From the NCBI GenBank assembly GCA_038232215.1, contig JBBSIG010000061.1:1-12613 (forward strand): DNA of 12,613 bases, written 5' to 3'. The notes below the pieces were generated by a model. That model did not search any database. It had not been told where the DNA came from and saw only the letters and a program-made list of their open reading frames with translations. Of the stretch, positions 1 through 7,565 are shown piece by piece; position 1 is the stretch's first letter, and each line of letters opens with the position of its first letter. The position numbers were made by a program, and so were the translations under genes. This DNA is from JBBSIG01 sp038232215 (GTDB lineage Bacteria; Actinomycetota; Thermoleophilia; Gaiellales; Gaiellaceae).

Positions 1-380
1 GCGAAGGCGAAGGCGACGATCGCGCTCGAGAAGGTGACCGCGAGCGCGCTCAGCCCGCTGATCCAGAGACTGTTCAGGAACCATCTGGCGACCGGCGCGA
101 TCCTGAACACGTCGTCGTAGTTCCAGGCCCAGCGTGCCGGGATGAAGCGGTTGTCGAACACGTCCTCCCGCGGCTTGAACGACGCGCTCAGGAGCCAGAG
201 GAACGGGTAGACGAAGAGCACGGAGAGGCACAGGATGAGCGCCGTGAAGAGCGCCTGCTTGAAGCGCCCGATCTGGACGCGCGGCCAGCCGCGGGGCGTC
301 CGGACCACGACCTGCGGGATTGGCGCGGTCGCCGCACCCGTGCCCGCCGGGCCGAGCTGGTCGGGCGTTCCCGCGGTCAC
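1..380 (-). CDS. MalG-type sugar ABC transporter permease (partial, C-terminus outside window)
   Basis: This is the N-terminal ~126 residues of an inner-membrane permease subunit of a carbohydrate ABC importer (binding-protein-dependent transport, MalG branch). The translation has a proline- and glycine-rich cytoplasmic head, then a first membrane segment around residues 44-65 that includes FVYPFLWLLSASFKP. A periplasmic-side stretch of the NYDDVF type follows, then RWFLNSLWISGL leading into the second membrane segment; this order is typical of MalG-like permeases. The start is GTG at 380, which overlaps the upstream permease stop by 4 bases (GTGA). A strong Shine-Dalgarno GGGAGG (complement of 387-392) sits 6 bases upstream. 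It is the third gene after the binding protein and the MalF-type permease. The EAA loop and the remaining membrane segments lie beyond base 1. The sugar carried cannot be told from this fragment. Confidence 0.9.
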   Translation of the reverse strand, partial: MTAGTPDQLGPAGTGAATAPIPQVVVRTPRGWPRVQIGRFKQALFTALILCLSVLFVYPFLWLLSASFKPREDVFDNRFIPARWAWNYDDVFRIAPVARWFLNSLWISGLSALAVTFSSAIVAFAF

Positions 381-1354
381 CGCTGGCCTCCCTGGTAGAA
401 GACGAAGCGGCGGCTGACGACCACGTTGACGAGGGTGATCATCATGATGATCACGAACAGGAGCCAGGCCATCGCCGAGGCATAGCCCATCTTGAAGAAC
501 TCGAAGGCCTCCCGGAAGAGGTAGATCGAGTACATGAGCGCCGCGTCCGGCGCCTCGGCGCCTGCCGAGCCCCCGCCGAAGTACGCGACATAGACCTCGG
601 TGAACGTCTGCAGGCCCGCAATCGTCAAAATGATGAGATTGAAGAAGAGTGCCGGACTGATCAGCGGGAGCGTGACGTCCTTGAATCTCCGCCACGGCGG
701 CGCGCCGTCCATCGCGGCGGCCTCGTAGAGCTGCTGCGGGACGGAGCGAAGCGCGGCCAGGAAGATGACCATGGTGCCGCCCACCGACCAGACACTGATG
801 ATCACGAGGCTCGGCTTGATCCACTGCGGATCGGTCGTCCAGAACGGGCCGGGAACGTGGATGAGCTCGAGCCCGCGGTTGACGATGCCGGTGGAGCCGT
901 TGAAGAGCAGAAGCAGGAGGATGCCCACCGCGACAGGCGGGGTGATCTGGGGCAGGTAGAAGAGGGTGCGGAAGAACCCGGCCGCGCGCCCGATGCGCAG
1001 TAGGATCATCGCGAGCGCGAGCGCGACGATCATCGTCGCCGGAACCATCATCAGGGTGAAGGTGAACGTGTTCTCGAGGGCGGTCACGATCTTCGGGTCG
1101 TCGAGAAGCGTGCGGTAGTTGTCCAGGCCGACGAACGGCGTCGGCTCGAAGCCCGCGATCTGCTCGACGCCGTAGTCCGTGAAGGAGAAGTAGAGGCTCG
1201 CGATCATCGGCCCGGCGGTGAGCGCGACGAACCCGAAGAACCACGGGAAGATGAAGGCGAGGGCATATCGCGTCTCGCGCTCGCGGAAGCCCGACAGCCA
1301 GCGCCGGGCTCTCGAGTGAGAGCCCGGCGCCGCAGTGCTCGTGACGCTGGCCAA
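377..1354 (-). CDS. MalF-type sugar ABC transporter permease
   Basis: This 325-residue integral membrane protein is one of the two permeases of a carbohydrate ABC importer. About six hydrophobic segments are visible (near residues 31-53, 95-120, 138-152, 181-201, 237-256 and 292-314). The cytoplasmic EAA loop, LYEAAAMDGAPPWRRFKDVT followed by LPLISPA at about 209-235, is the contact site for the ATPase. Length and layout are normal for the MalF/UgpA group. The start is read as TTG at 1354. It has an AGGA Shine-Dalgarno (complement of 1361-1364) 6 bases upstream that overlaps the stop codon of the binding-protein gene, and I see no ATG or GTG before the first membrane segment. The stop overlaps the next permease start by 4 bases. 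It should pair with the partial permease downstream and with an ATPase, most likely the one encoded at 7611-8792. Confidence 0.94.
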   Translation of the reverse strand: MASVTSTAAPGSHSRARRWLSGFRERETRYALAFIFPWFFGFVALTAGPMIASLYFSFTDYGVEQIAGFEPTPFVGLDNYRTLLDDPKIVTALENTFTFTLMMVPATMIVALALAMILLRIGRAAGFFRTLFYLPQITPPVAVGILLLLLFNGSTGIVNRGLELIHVPGPFWTTDPQWIKPSLVIISVWSVGGTMVIFLAALRSVPQQLYEAAAMDGAPPWRRFKDVTLPLISPALFFNLIILTIAGLQTFTEVYVAYFGGGSAGAEAPDAALMYSIYLFREAFEFFKMGYASAMAWLLFVIIMMITLVNVVVSRRFVFYQGGQR

Positions 1355-1362
1355 GCGCCGTC

Positions 1363-2694
1363 CTACTTGTTCTTGTCGATCGCGGCCTGTGCCTCTCTCT
1401 GCGCCTGATTCAGCGCCGCGCGCGGCGTCTGCTGGCCGGCCAGCACGCGGGTGATCCCGTCGATGTACGCCTGCCTGAGCTCGGCGCCTCCGGGCGAGAG
1501 CGGGAGCGCGAACCCGTAGCGGGGCGCCTGCACGAGCAGCCGCACCGCGTCGTCGAAGTCCTTCTTACCCAGCCGCTCATAGATGTCCTCGAAGATCTTG
1601 ACGTCGGCGCGGGTGTTCGCAGTGTAGAGACCGGTGAACGCCCTGTTCTGCCGCTTGCGGGTGTCGAACCGGCTCTTCGCGACTGCGACCCACGTGTTGA
1701 CGGCCGTCATCGACTTCATCCACTTGCAGGCGAGGCTCTGATCCTTGGAGCCGCGCGGGATCGCCCAGCCCGAGCCGGCGAAGAGCGTGATCGGCCCGCC
1801 CTTCCGGTTGGTGAAGAACTTGGCCGTGATGTTCACGCTCGGCGAGTTGTCGGCCAGGACGTTGTAGTAGAAGCTCTCGATCGGGAACGCGCCGACCTGA
1901 TCCTGCGCGATCTGGTTCTTGGCGCCGAAGAAGTCCCACGTGTCGCGGAAGGCCTTGAACCGGTTCCAGCCGCCGTGGTCGCGGATCAGCGAGGCCGTGA
2001 ACTCGAGCGCCGCGATCGCCTGCCGGCTGTTGAGCTGAGCCTTCAGCCCGTCCTTGCTGACGAGGTCGGCGCCGAACCACTTCACCCACAGCGGAAAGAA
2101 CTCGGGGATCTTCGGATCGAAGCCGATCCGCGTCACCTTGCCGCCGTCCGTCTTCAGCATCTTCTTGTTCGCCTGGCGGAGCTTCGCCCACTTCGTCGTG
2201 CTGACGTCCGCGAGATCCACGCCCGCCTGCTTGACGACGTCGTTGTTCACGAGGATCGTGATCTGGTTCGTGAACTCGGGCAGCGCGTAGATCTTCCCCT
2301 TGTACGTCACTTCCTTGAGGGCGGCCGCGCGGTACTGCTTGAGGTCGATCTTCTCGTTCTTGATGCAGTTCGTCAGCGGTAGGAACGCGTTCTTCGCCGC
2401 GTACGTGCCGACGCTCGAGCGCGAGAGGTAGACGACGTCCGGCACCTTCCCCGAGGCCAGCTGCGCCAGGAACGCCTGGTCGTTGAAGCCGCCTCTGGGG
2501 TTGTTGACGTCGGCGCCGCCGAGCGCCTTCGTCGCGATCTCGGCCCGGCCGTTGGCGACGTCGTCGCCGGGGCCGAACCCGTAGATGTCCAGCGTCTCGG
2601 CGGTCGACCTCGCCCCCGCGAGCCCCGCCACGGCCACTGCGCACAGCGCCGCCACAGCGACGAGCAGCGCGCCCCACTTCCACCGAATCGACAT
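1363..2694 (-). CDS. Extracellular solute-binding protein of sugar ABC transporter
   Basis: This 443-residue protein should capture the substrate outside the membrane and deliver it to the MalF/MalG-type permeases. It starts with a secretion signal: a basic start (MSIRWKW), a hydrophobic run to about residue 26, then AGARS. There is no lipobox cysteine at the end of the hydrophobic run, so it looks like a signal-peptidase-I substrate rather than a typical lipoprotein. The mature part reads like a family 1 sugar-binding protein: FLAQLASGKVPDVVYLSRSS (about 76-94), YALPEFTNQITILVNNDVV (about 136-153), and GSGWAIPRGSKDQ (about 307-319) near the hinge. Two cysteines (about 110 and 323) could form a disulphide. 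The start is ATG at 2694 with Shine-Dalgarno GGAGGG 6 bases upstream. It is first gene of a three-gene transporter unit. The ligand is unknown; the neighbours suggest a mannoside- or galactoside-like oligosaccharide. Confidence 0.93.
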   Translation of the reverse strand: MSIRWKWGALLVAVAALCAVAVAGLAGARSTAETLDIYGFGPGDDVANGRAEIATKALGGADVNNPRGGFNDQAFLAQLASGKVPDVVYLSRSSVGTYAAKNAFLPLTNCIKNEKIDLKQYRAAALKEVTYKGKIYALPEFTNQITILVNNDVVKQAGVDLADVSTTKWAKLRQANKKMLKTDGGKVTRIGFDPKIPEFFPLWVKWFGADLVSKDGLKAQLNSRQAIAALEFTASLIRDHGGWNRFKAFRDTWDFFGAKNQIAQDQVGAFPIESFYYNVLADNSPSVNITAKFFTNRKGGPITLFAGSGWAIPRGSKDQSLACKWMKSMTAVNTWVAVAKSRFDTRKRQNRAFTGLYTANTRADVKIFEDIYERLGKKDFDDAVRLLVQAPRYGFALPLSPGGAELRQAYIDGITRVLAGQQTPRAALNQAQREAQAAIDKNK

Positions 2695-2700
2695 GCTCTG

Positions 2701-2706
2701 CCCTCC
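2701..2706 (-). promoter_or_regulatory. Ribosome binding site of the binding-protein gene
   Basis: Read on the minus strand these bases are GGAGGG, ending 6 bases before the ATG at 2694. This is a strong Shine-Dalgarno match and fixes the start of the solute-binding protein. Confidence 0.8.
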
Positions 2707-2755
2707 GAATCTCTTCGTAAGAGGTACCGGACCCCAACGGCGAACTCTTGCCGTC

Positions 2756-2769
2756 TGGCAACGTAACCA
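2756..2769. promoter_or_regulatory. Putative LacI-family operator O1 (transporter operon)
   Basis: The plus strand reads TGGCAACGTAACCA, a near-palindrome with a central CG. It fits 7 of the 8 fixed positions of the general LacI-family pattern TGnnAnCGnTnnCA. It shares TGGCAACGT with the site at 7496-7509. It lies about 60 bases upstream of the binding-protein start, in the only intergenic gap on that side, and overlaps the proposed -10 region. The likely binder is the LacI-type regulator whose gene ends at 2821, but that is inference. Confidence 0.6.
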
Positions 2770-2789
2770 CCCTGCCTGGAGGAAGTCAA
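2761..2789 (-). promoter_or_regulatory. Putative promoter of the sugar transporter operon
   Basis: On the minus strand TTGACT (complement of 2784-2789) matches the -35 consensus in 5 of 6 positions. It is followed by a 17-base spacer and then TTACGT (complement of 2761-2766) at the -10 position. The -10 is poor against TATAAT and keeps only its outer T residues, as in the relaxed TnnnnT form. It coincides with operator O1, so repressor binding would block it. Transcription would start near 2755 and leave a leader of about 60 bases before the binding-protein ATG. Confidence 0.4.
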
Positions 2790-2820
2790 GCGGATCCCGG
2801 GCGGCAGGCCGGAAAGCCCC

Positions 2821-3885
2821 TCAGAGGGAGGCCGGGGGAGCGGTCGATCCGCGCACGATCAGCATCGGCTCCAGGCAGTCGACGACCGTCGGGCAGCTCG
2901 GGTCGTCCGCCCGCCGCAGGAGCAGGCGGGCAGCGCGACGGCCGATCTCCACGGTCGGCTGACGCACCACGGTGATACCGGGCTCCACCATCGCCATCCA
3001 CGGCACGTCGTCGAAGGCGACGAGCGAGAGCTCGCCCGGAAGCTCGATCCCCCGCCGGCGCAACACGTTCCAGGCCTGCTCGGCGAGCAGGTTGTTCGCC
3101 GCGAAGAGCGCCGTCGGCGCGCCGTGGTCGAGGAGCGCGTCGATCCGCTCCTCGGCATCCGGCGCGTGGAAGCCGATGCGGACGATCAGCTGCTCGTCGA
3201 CCGCGACGCCGGCTTCGGCATGAGCCGCGCGATACCCCTGCAGGCGGCCGAGATCGCTCGTCCAGTCGGTGTCCACGACCAGGAGGCCGATGCGCCGGTG
3301 GCCCTCTGCGAGCAGGTGCGCGGTCGCCTCCTCGGCGCCGCGCTCGTTGTCGGTGACGACGGCGTCGCAGGGAACGTCGGCGAGCCGACGGTCGACCTCG
3401 ACGACGGCCACTCCCTGACGCGAGAGCAGTGCCGTCGCCTCGCGCCCGACCGGCGTCATGATCACTCCGGGCGCCCGCATGGCCACGAAGGTGCGCGCGG
3501 CGGCCAGCTCCTCGGCGCTCTCGCTGTTGTCGCCGAGCAGCAGCATCTGGTAGCCGGCCCCCCGGAGAACCTGCTCGACGCCCGACGCCAGCAGGGCATA
3601 GAACTGGTTGCCGAGGTCGGACACGACCACACCGACGACCCGGCTCGTGCGCTGCTTGAGGGTCCGAGCCGACGCGTTCGGAACGTAGCCGAGCCGCTCC
3701 GCGGCGGCCAGCAGGCGGTCGCGAACCGGCGGCGAGACGTAGCCGCGGCCGCTGAGCGCGCGCGAGGCGGTGGAGGCAGAGGTGCCGGCCGCGCGGGCGA
3801 CGTCGGCGAGCGTCACCGGCCGCCCGCCCGGCGAGACGTGTGCCGGAGCGGCTGCTCCGTCCGTGCTCACGGCGCCCACCGTCAC
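2821..3885 (-). CDS. LacI-family transcriptional regulator
   Basis: This 354-residue DNA-binding repressor or regulator probably senses the sugar imported or released by this locus. A short non-conserved head is followed by the LacI helix-turn-helix: VTLADVARAAGTSASTASRA at about 24-43, then LSGRGYVSPPVRDRLLAAAE. A hinge follows, with ASARTLK (about 71-77) containing the leucine that in LacI and PurR inserts into the central CG step of the operator. The rest is the two-lobed periplasmic-binding-like effector domain (from RVVGVVVSDLGNQFYALLAS, about 82-101, through LSLVAFDDVPWMAMVEPGIT). The start is GTG at 3885, overlapping the glycosidase stop by 4 bases. A GAGGGG Shine-Dalgarno lies 6 bases upstream; GTG codons at 3879 and 3870 are alternatives. 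It is the last gene of the MBL-glycosidase unit and directly upstream of the transporter promoter. The three LacI-like sites in this window are its natural candidate targets, including one that would give autoregulation. Confidence 0.95.
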   Translation of the reverse strand: MTVGAVSTDGAAAPAHVSPGGRPVTLADVARAAGTSASTASRALSGRGYVSPPVRDRLLAAAERLGYVPNASARTLKQRTSRVVGVVVSDLGNQFYALLASGVEQVLRGAGYQMLLLGDNSESAEELAAARTFVAMRAPGVIMTPVGREATALLSRQGVAVVEVDRRLADVPCDAVVTDNERGAEEATAHLLAEGHRRIGLLVVDTDWTSDLGRLQGYRAAHAEAGVAVDEQLIVRIGFHAPDAEERIDALLDHGAPTALFAANNLLAEQAWNVLRRRGIELPGELSLVAFDDVPWMAMVEPGITVVRQPTVEIGRRAARLLLRRADDPSCPTVVDCLEPMLIVRGSTAPPASL

Positions 3886-5648
3886 GCCGGGCCCCTCGCG
3901 CGGGTCGCGCGCCACGCGCCCCAGGTCCGGCGCAGCGCCTCGTAATCCCGGGGCGCCAGGCTCTCGCCCGTCGCGTCCAGGTGACTCGCGTAGTACAGCG
4001 CCGGAACGCCGAGCTCCGGCTTCAGCTCGAGGTAGCCCCGCCAGCTCTCGAGATCGGGAGCGCACCAGTCGTCGGTGTCGATCGGGAGCTCGGGGCACGC
4101 GGCGCGCGCGACCTCGGCCCGGTAGCGCATCTGCGGCAGGATTGCCGGCACGGGACCGAGGTCGTCGAGCCGGAGCAGGTCGTTCAGCCGCAGCATGTCC
4201 GACACGTCGACGAAGGCGGGGTTCGGAGTGTGCGTCACGATCAGGGCGTCCGGCTTGGCCTCCTTCGCCTCGTCGTAGACGACGGCCAGGAGCTCGTGCA
4301 GGAGGGCGATCCCCCAGCCGGGCCCGTACGTCCGGAGCGCCCTCCCGGTCGGCGAGGCGCCCGTGAAGTCGATCTTGAGCCCGTCTGCGTCCAGGCCGTC
4401 GCCTCCCAGCATGTGCCGCACGCCTCGGCGGAGCGCCCTCCGGGCGGCCGGGTTCGTCGGATCGACGGCGAGCGGCGCCCCGTCGGGGTTGCGGATGCAG
4501 AGCTCCGGCGACAGGCCCTCCGGGTCCCACGCCTTCCACCACAGGAGCACGCGCTGGCCGCGGTGGTGCCGGTCGTCGATCCAGCGGCGGAGATCCGGCC
4601 ACTTCTCACGGTCGGGCAGGCACGTCCCGTACGACTCCTGCCACTTGTCGTCGATCACCACCGTTCCGGGCACCAGGCCCCGGGCCTCCAGGTGGTCGAG
4701 GAACGCGTCGTAGTCGTTCTCGGTGCTGAAGCGGGCGGCGAGGCGACCGTCGGTCGAGGCGAGGTGGCACTGGGCGCCCCAGCCGCAGAAGATCGGCTCC
4801 GTCCACCAGTCCGGCCGCTCGCGCTCGTGCCGCGCCGGGGCCGCGCCGCGCGCGACGAGGTCGGCCCGGTGGCGGCGCAGCCCGCCGTAGGGATCCGGCA
4901 CGCCGGGCGTCAGGACGAGCGCGGGTAGCTCGAAGTCGCCGTCCACGGAAGTGTGCCCGTCGTACTCCAGGCGCAGGCTGAACGCGCGCTCGGCCGGCTG
5001 GTAGACGAGCTGGACGAAGCCGAGCTCCGAGACGGGTGCGGCGATGCCGAGGCCGAGCCAGCCCTCGGGCACGTCGGCCGCGGGGTCGAGCACGCCGACC
5101 GCCGTGGTCAGCGCGAGGTAGAGGGGAGCCGGCGTGAAGAACCAGTGGCCGCGCCCGGGCTTGCTGTCGCCGACGACGCCGACCGCCGCGGGCTCGCCGG
5201 CCGGTCGGAGCAGCCGTGCCGGGTCGGCGGGACTCGGCGAGAAGAGAGTGCGAAAGCTGGAGCCGCTCGGCAGGAAGCCGCTCGGCTGGCCGGGCACGAG
5301 CGAGCGGCCCCCGAGCAGGTGCACGTCGGCGAGCGCACCTCGACCGCTCACCGAGACGCGCAGCTCCACGGTCTCCTCCGTGCAGACGATTGTCGTGCTG
5401 GCCCGCTCCCAGACCGTGGAGCGGCGCTCGATCTCGAACACCCGCCCTGTGCCGTCGACCACACGCGGGGGATCGACCTGCAGGGTCTCGTCCGGTGCCG
5501 CGACCGTGTCGAGCGCCGCCGGCGGCCGCAGCGACGCCAGGTGGGCGCCCCCCGGCGAGGAGAGGGTCGCGACCAGCCCGTCCGGCGCGAGCTGCAGCCG
5601 GTAGCTCTCCGTCTCCACGACCAGCTCGTCGGTGCGCACGACCGTCAT
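3882..5648 (-). CDS. GH-D clan (GH36/GH27-like) glycoside hydrolase, probably alpha-galactosidase-type
   Basis: This predicted cytoplasmic glycosidase has 588 residues and no signal peptide. The first ~260 residues look like the beta-sandwich domain that precedes the barrel in GH36-type enzymes. The barrel begins around EPIFCGWGAQCHL (284-296). Visible clan-like motifs are VIDDKWQ (331-337, compare the DDGWQ strand of GH36/27), EKWPDLRRWID (348-358), VLLWWKAWDPEGL (367-379) and DGLKIDF (422-428). In the last, D427 fits the position of the clan nucleophile (KxD). IDTDDW (523-528) is where I would look for the acid/base. These assignments are by motif shape, not alignment. ATG at 5648 overlaps the MBL gene stop by 4 bases (ATGA), so translation is probably coupled. 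It would act on an imported alpha-linked oligosaccharide. GH31-like activity, or a family without an assigned substrate, is possible. Confidence 0.8.
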   Translation of the reverse strand: MTVVRTDELVVETESYRLQLAPDGLVATLSSPGGAHLASLRPPAALDTVAAPDETLQVDPPRVVDGTGRVFEIERRSTVWERASTTIVCTEETVELRVSVSGRGALADVHLLGGRSLVPGQPSGFLPSGSSFRTLFSPSPADPARLLRPAGEPAAVGVVGDSKPGRGHWFFTPAPLYLALTTAVGVLDPAADVPEGWLGLGIAAPVSELGFVQLVYQPAERAFSLRLEYDGHTSVDGDFELPALVLTPGVPDPYGGLRRHRADLVARGAAPARHERERPDWWTEPIFCGWGAQCHLASTDGRLAARFSTENDYDAFLDHLEARGLVPGTVVIDDKWQESYGTCLPDREKWPDLRRWIDDRHHRGQRVLLWWKAWDPEGLSPELCIRNPDGAPLAVDPTNPAARRALRRGVRHMLGGDGLDADGLKIDFTGASPTGRALRTYGPGWGIALLHELLAVVYDEAKEAKPDALIVTHTPNPAFVDVSDMLRLNDLLRLDDLGPVPAILPQMRYRAEVARAACPELPIDTDDWCAPDLESWRGYLELKPELGVPALYYASHLDATGESLAPRDYEALRRTWGAWRATRARGPA

Positions 5649-7471
5649 TCCACGTTGACGAGCGCCTCGGCCTGCTGTCCGAACGGCACGCCCGAGACGG
5701 TGAGATCGGCGGCGACACGGGCGCGCGAGACGGGGCCGGAGCCGTTCGGAGAGACCCGGAACCGCAGCGTCGCCTCTCCGTGCCCCGAGAGCCTGATTTC
5801 CTGCTCCGAGGGCTCGGCCGACCAGCGAGCGGGCACGACGAGCTGGACGGTGGCGGCGCCGGCGCCGTGGAAGGGGTTCCGCACCGTCACGTCCAGGTCG
5901 AGCACCTGCCCCGAGCGCACGGTCGAGCGGTAGGGCTCGATGCGGGCGCCGAAGCCCCCGGCTCCGAAGTCGACGTCCTCCACGGGGAGCAGCTGGCGGT
6001 GCAGGTCGGCGAGGCTCTTGCCGTCGGCGAGGAGCTGCTCCAGGTAGCCGTCCGTGACCTTCTGCACGGGGGCGTGCCCGCTGATCATGAGGTCCGGCCG
6101 CAGCGAGAGGTAGAGCTCGGCGCTGCGGGTGAAGTCGTCGTACCGGAAGCGGTTGCGGTACTGGTAGTTGAGGACGGTGCGGTTGTCGGGATCGTCGCCG
6201 CCCCCGGCCTGCTGGTCGCCCGTCGCGAGGACCCGCACCCCGTCCACCTCGAAGGCGATGGCCGCGGCGTAGAGCGTGTGACCGGGCAGCGCAAAGGCCT
6301 TGAGCTCGTACTCGCGCCACTGGATCGGGGCTCCGTTCGCGAGCGAGCGGTCGACCGGGATGGGGTCGTACCACAGGCACGGGAGGTCGTACCGCCACGG
6401 ATCCTCGAGCACGGGCGTGACGTTCTCCGGGGACCACACCTCGCAGCCCACCACCTCGCGCAGCAGGTTGAAGCCGGCGACGTGATCGTCGTGGTAGTGG
6501 GTCGGCACCGCGACCTCGACGCGCTCGATCCCGTACTCGCGGCCGAGAGCCGCGATCGAGGCGAGCAGCGGTCGCCGGGCGGCCCGGTCGCTGCGCAGCG
6601 GCAGCCCCGTCGTCATGTCGTAGCCGTAGTCCAGGATCAGCGCCGAGCCGGCGTCCGAGAGGAGGGCCCAGCTCGCCGCGAGGCTCGTGCGGTTGCGCAG
6701 GAGGTGCGGCGTCACCGTCTCCCAGGGCCGGCGGAACCAGTCCTCCAGGTCCCAGGGCGACCGGCGACGCATGTTCACGATCTCCTGCAGGCGTCTGCGC
6801 GCCAGCGAGAGCGCCGCTTCCGGCTCGGCGACGGGGTCGCCGTGCGAGGGCAGGAGCAGGTCGGGCCCTTGGTCGGCGAGCGCGAGCGACGAGAGAATGG
6901 TGGCGGCCTCGCCCTCGACCCCGGTGTAGGTCCACTGCATGGCGGCGAGGGACCACACCTTTCCCTCTCCGTACAGCAGGTCCCCGCTGAACGCCAGCCG
7001 GCGGCCGTCGACGTTGACGAGGTAGGTGACGGAGCCCACCGTGTGGCCGGGGGTCGGCAGCGTGTAGACCTCGAAGTCGCCGTAGGGTTGCAGCCGGTAC
7101 TCGGCCACGGTGCCGGTGATCGGCACGGGCTCGAGGAGCGAGAAGCGGTCCTGGCGCAGCTCGTAGTCGTTGTCGATCGGCCGGCGGAGCCAGTGCCGGT
7201 CGACGCCGGTGATGAGGTCCTGCTCGACCGGCGGCACCCAGATGCGCGCTCCCGCGGCGACTGCGCGCGCGAGCCCCTGCACCTGGTCGCGATGGTGGTG
7301 CGTGACGAGGACGTCGGTGACCCGGTCGACGCCGAGCTCCCCGAGCCGGTCGAGCACCGCGCCGCTGCCGAAGTCGATCAGCACGGCCTCGCGTCCGGAA
7401 CGGAGGACGTAGACGTTGCAGGAGTCCCGGAAGCAGGAGACTCCGGGGACGATCTCGGGGGCAATGGTCAT
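5645..7471 (-). CDS. Tandem metallo-beta-lactamase-fold hydrolase with C-terminal Ig-like (NEW3-type) domain
   Basis: I do not know a named gene like this. The 608 residues (from ATG at 7471) hold two MBL domains. The first (about 1-230) has THHHRDQ (57-63), PTPGHTVG (139-146), FSGDLL (161-166) and LLPSHGDP (206-213); the final His of HxHxDH is Gln here. The second (about 270-490) has a complete THYHDDH (324-330), LPGHTL (395-400), ATGDQQ (416-421) and ISGHAP (463-468). Residues from about 510 form a beta-rich segment (VRSGQVLDLDVTVRNPF and onwards) that resembles the NEW3 Ig-like domain found in some alpha-galactosidases. There is no signal peptide. MBL enzymes usually hydrolyse esters, lactones, thioesters or phosphodiesters with bound zinc or iron; the substrate here is unknown. 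An in-frame TTG at 7501 would add 10 residues but lies inside an operator-like palindrome, so ATG at 7471 is preferred; GTG at 7492 is also possible. It is the first gene of the minus-strand catabolic unit. Confidence 0.88.
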   Translation of the reverse strand: MTIAPEIVPGVSCFRDSCNVYVLRSGREAVLIDFGSGAVLDRLGELGVDRVTDVLVTHHHRDQVQGLARAVAAGARIWVPPVEQDLITGVDRHWLRRPIDNDYELRQDRFSLLEPVPITGTVAEYRLQPYGDFEVYTLPTPGHTVGSVTYLVNVDGRRLAFSGDLLYGEGKVWSLAAMQWTYTGVEGEAATILSSLALADQGPDLLLPSHGDPVAEPEAALSLARRRLQEIVNMRRRSPWDLEDWFRRPWETVTPHLLRNRTSLAASWALLSDAGSALILDYGYDMTTGLPLRSDRAARRPLLASIAALGREYGIERVEVAVPTHYHDDHVAGFNLLREVVGCEVWSPENVTPVLEDPWRYDLPCLWYDPIPVDRSLANGAPIQWREYELKAFALPGHTLYAAAIAFEVDGVRVLATGDQQAGGGDDPDNRTVLNYQYRNRFRYDDFTRSAELYLSLRPDLMISGHAPVQKVTDGYLEQLLADGKSLADLHRQLLPVEDVDFGAGGFGARIEPYRSTVRSGQVLDLDVTVRNPFHGAGAATVQLVVPARWSAEPSEQEIRLSGHGEATLRFRVSPNGSGPVSRARVAADLTVSGVPFGQQAEALVNVE

Positions 7472-7495
7472 CGAGCGTGTGTCCGCAGGCACGTA

Positions 7496-7509
7496 TGGCA
7501 ACGTTCCCA
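7496..7509. promoter_or_regulatory. Putative LacI-family operator O2 (MBL-glycosidase-lacI operon)
   Basis: The plus strand reads TGGCAACGTTCCCA, whose complement is TGGGAACGTTGCCA. It is palindromic at 12 of 14 positions and matches TGnnAnCGnTnnCA at every fixed position. It lies 24 bases upstream of the MBL gene ATG and just downstream of a weak minus-strand -10-like TAGAGT (complement of 7517-7522), so it would sit about at the transcription start. A regulator bound here would control its own gene, which is third in the unit. Confidence 0.68.
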
Positions 7510-7565
7510 GGGACGAACTCTACTCGTTGCCCCGGAAGACGGGAAGGCCTGGCCCGCCCTCTCTG

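Noticed and set aside
2711..2723. Small inverted repeat CTCTTCGTAAGAG in the leader of the binding-protein gene.
   Set aside because: A 5-base stem with a 3-base loop is too weak for an attenuator or terminator, has no U run and is likely by chance.
2770..2820. Possible terminator between the LacI-type gene and the transporter genes.
   Set aside because: GC-rich complementary stretches exist, but I find no clear stem followed by a T run, so read-through cannot be excluded and no terminator is called.
7522..7533. A further CAACG-type half site on the minus strand (plus-strand CGTTGCC at 7525-7531).
   Set aside because: Only one half matches; the other half lacks the required T and CA, so it is not counted as an operator.
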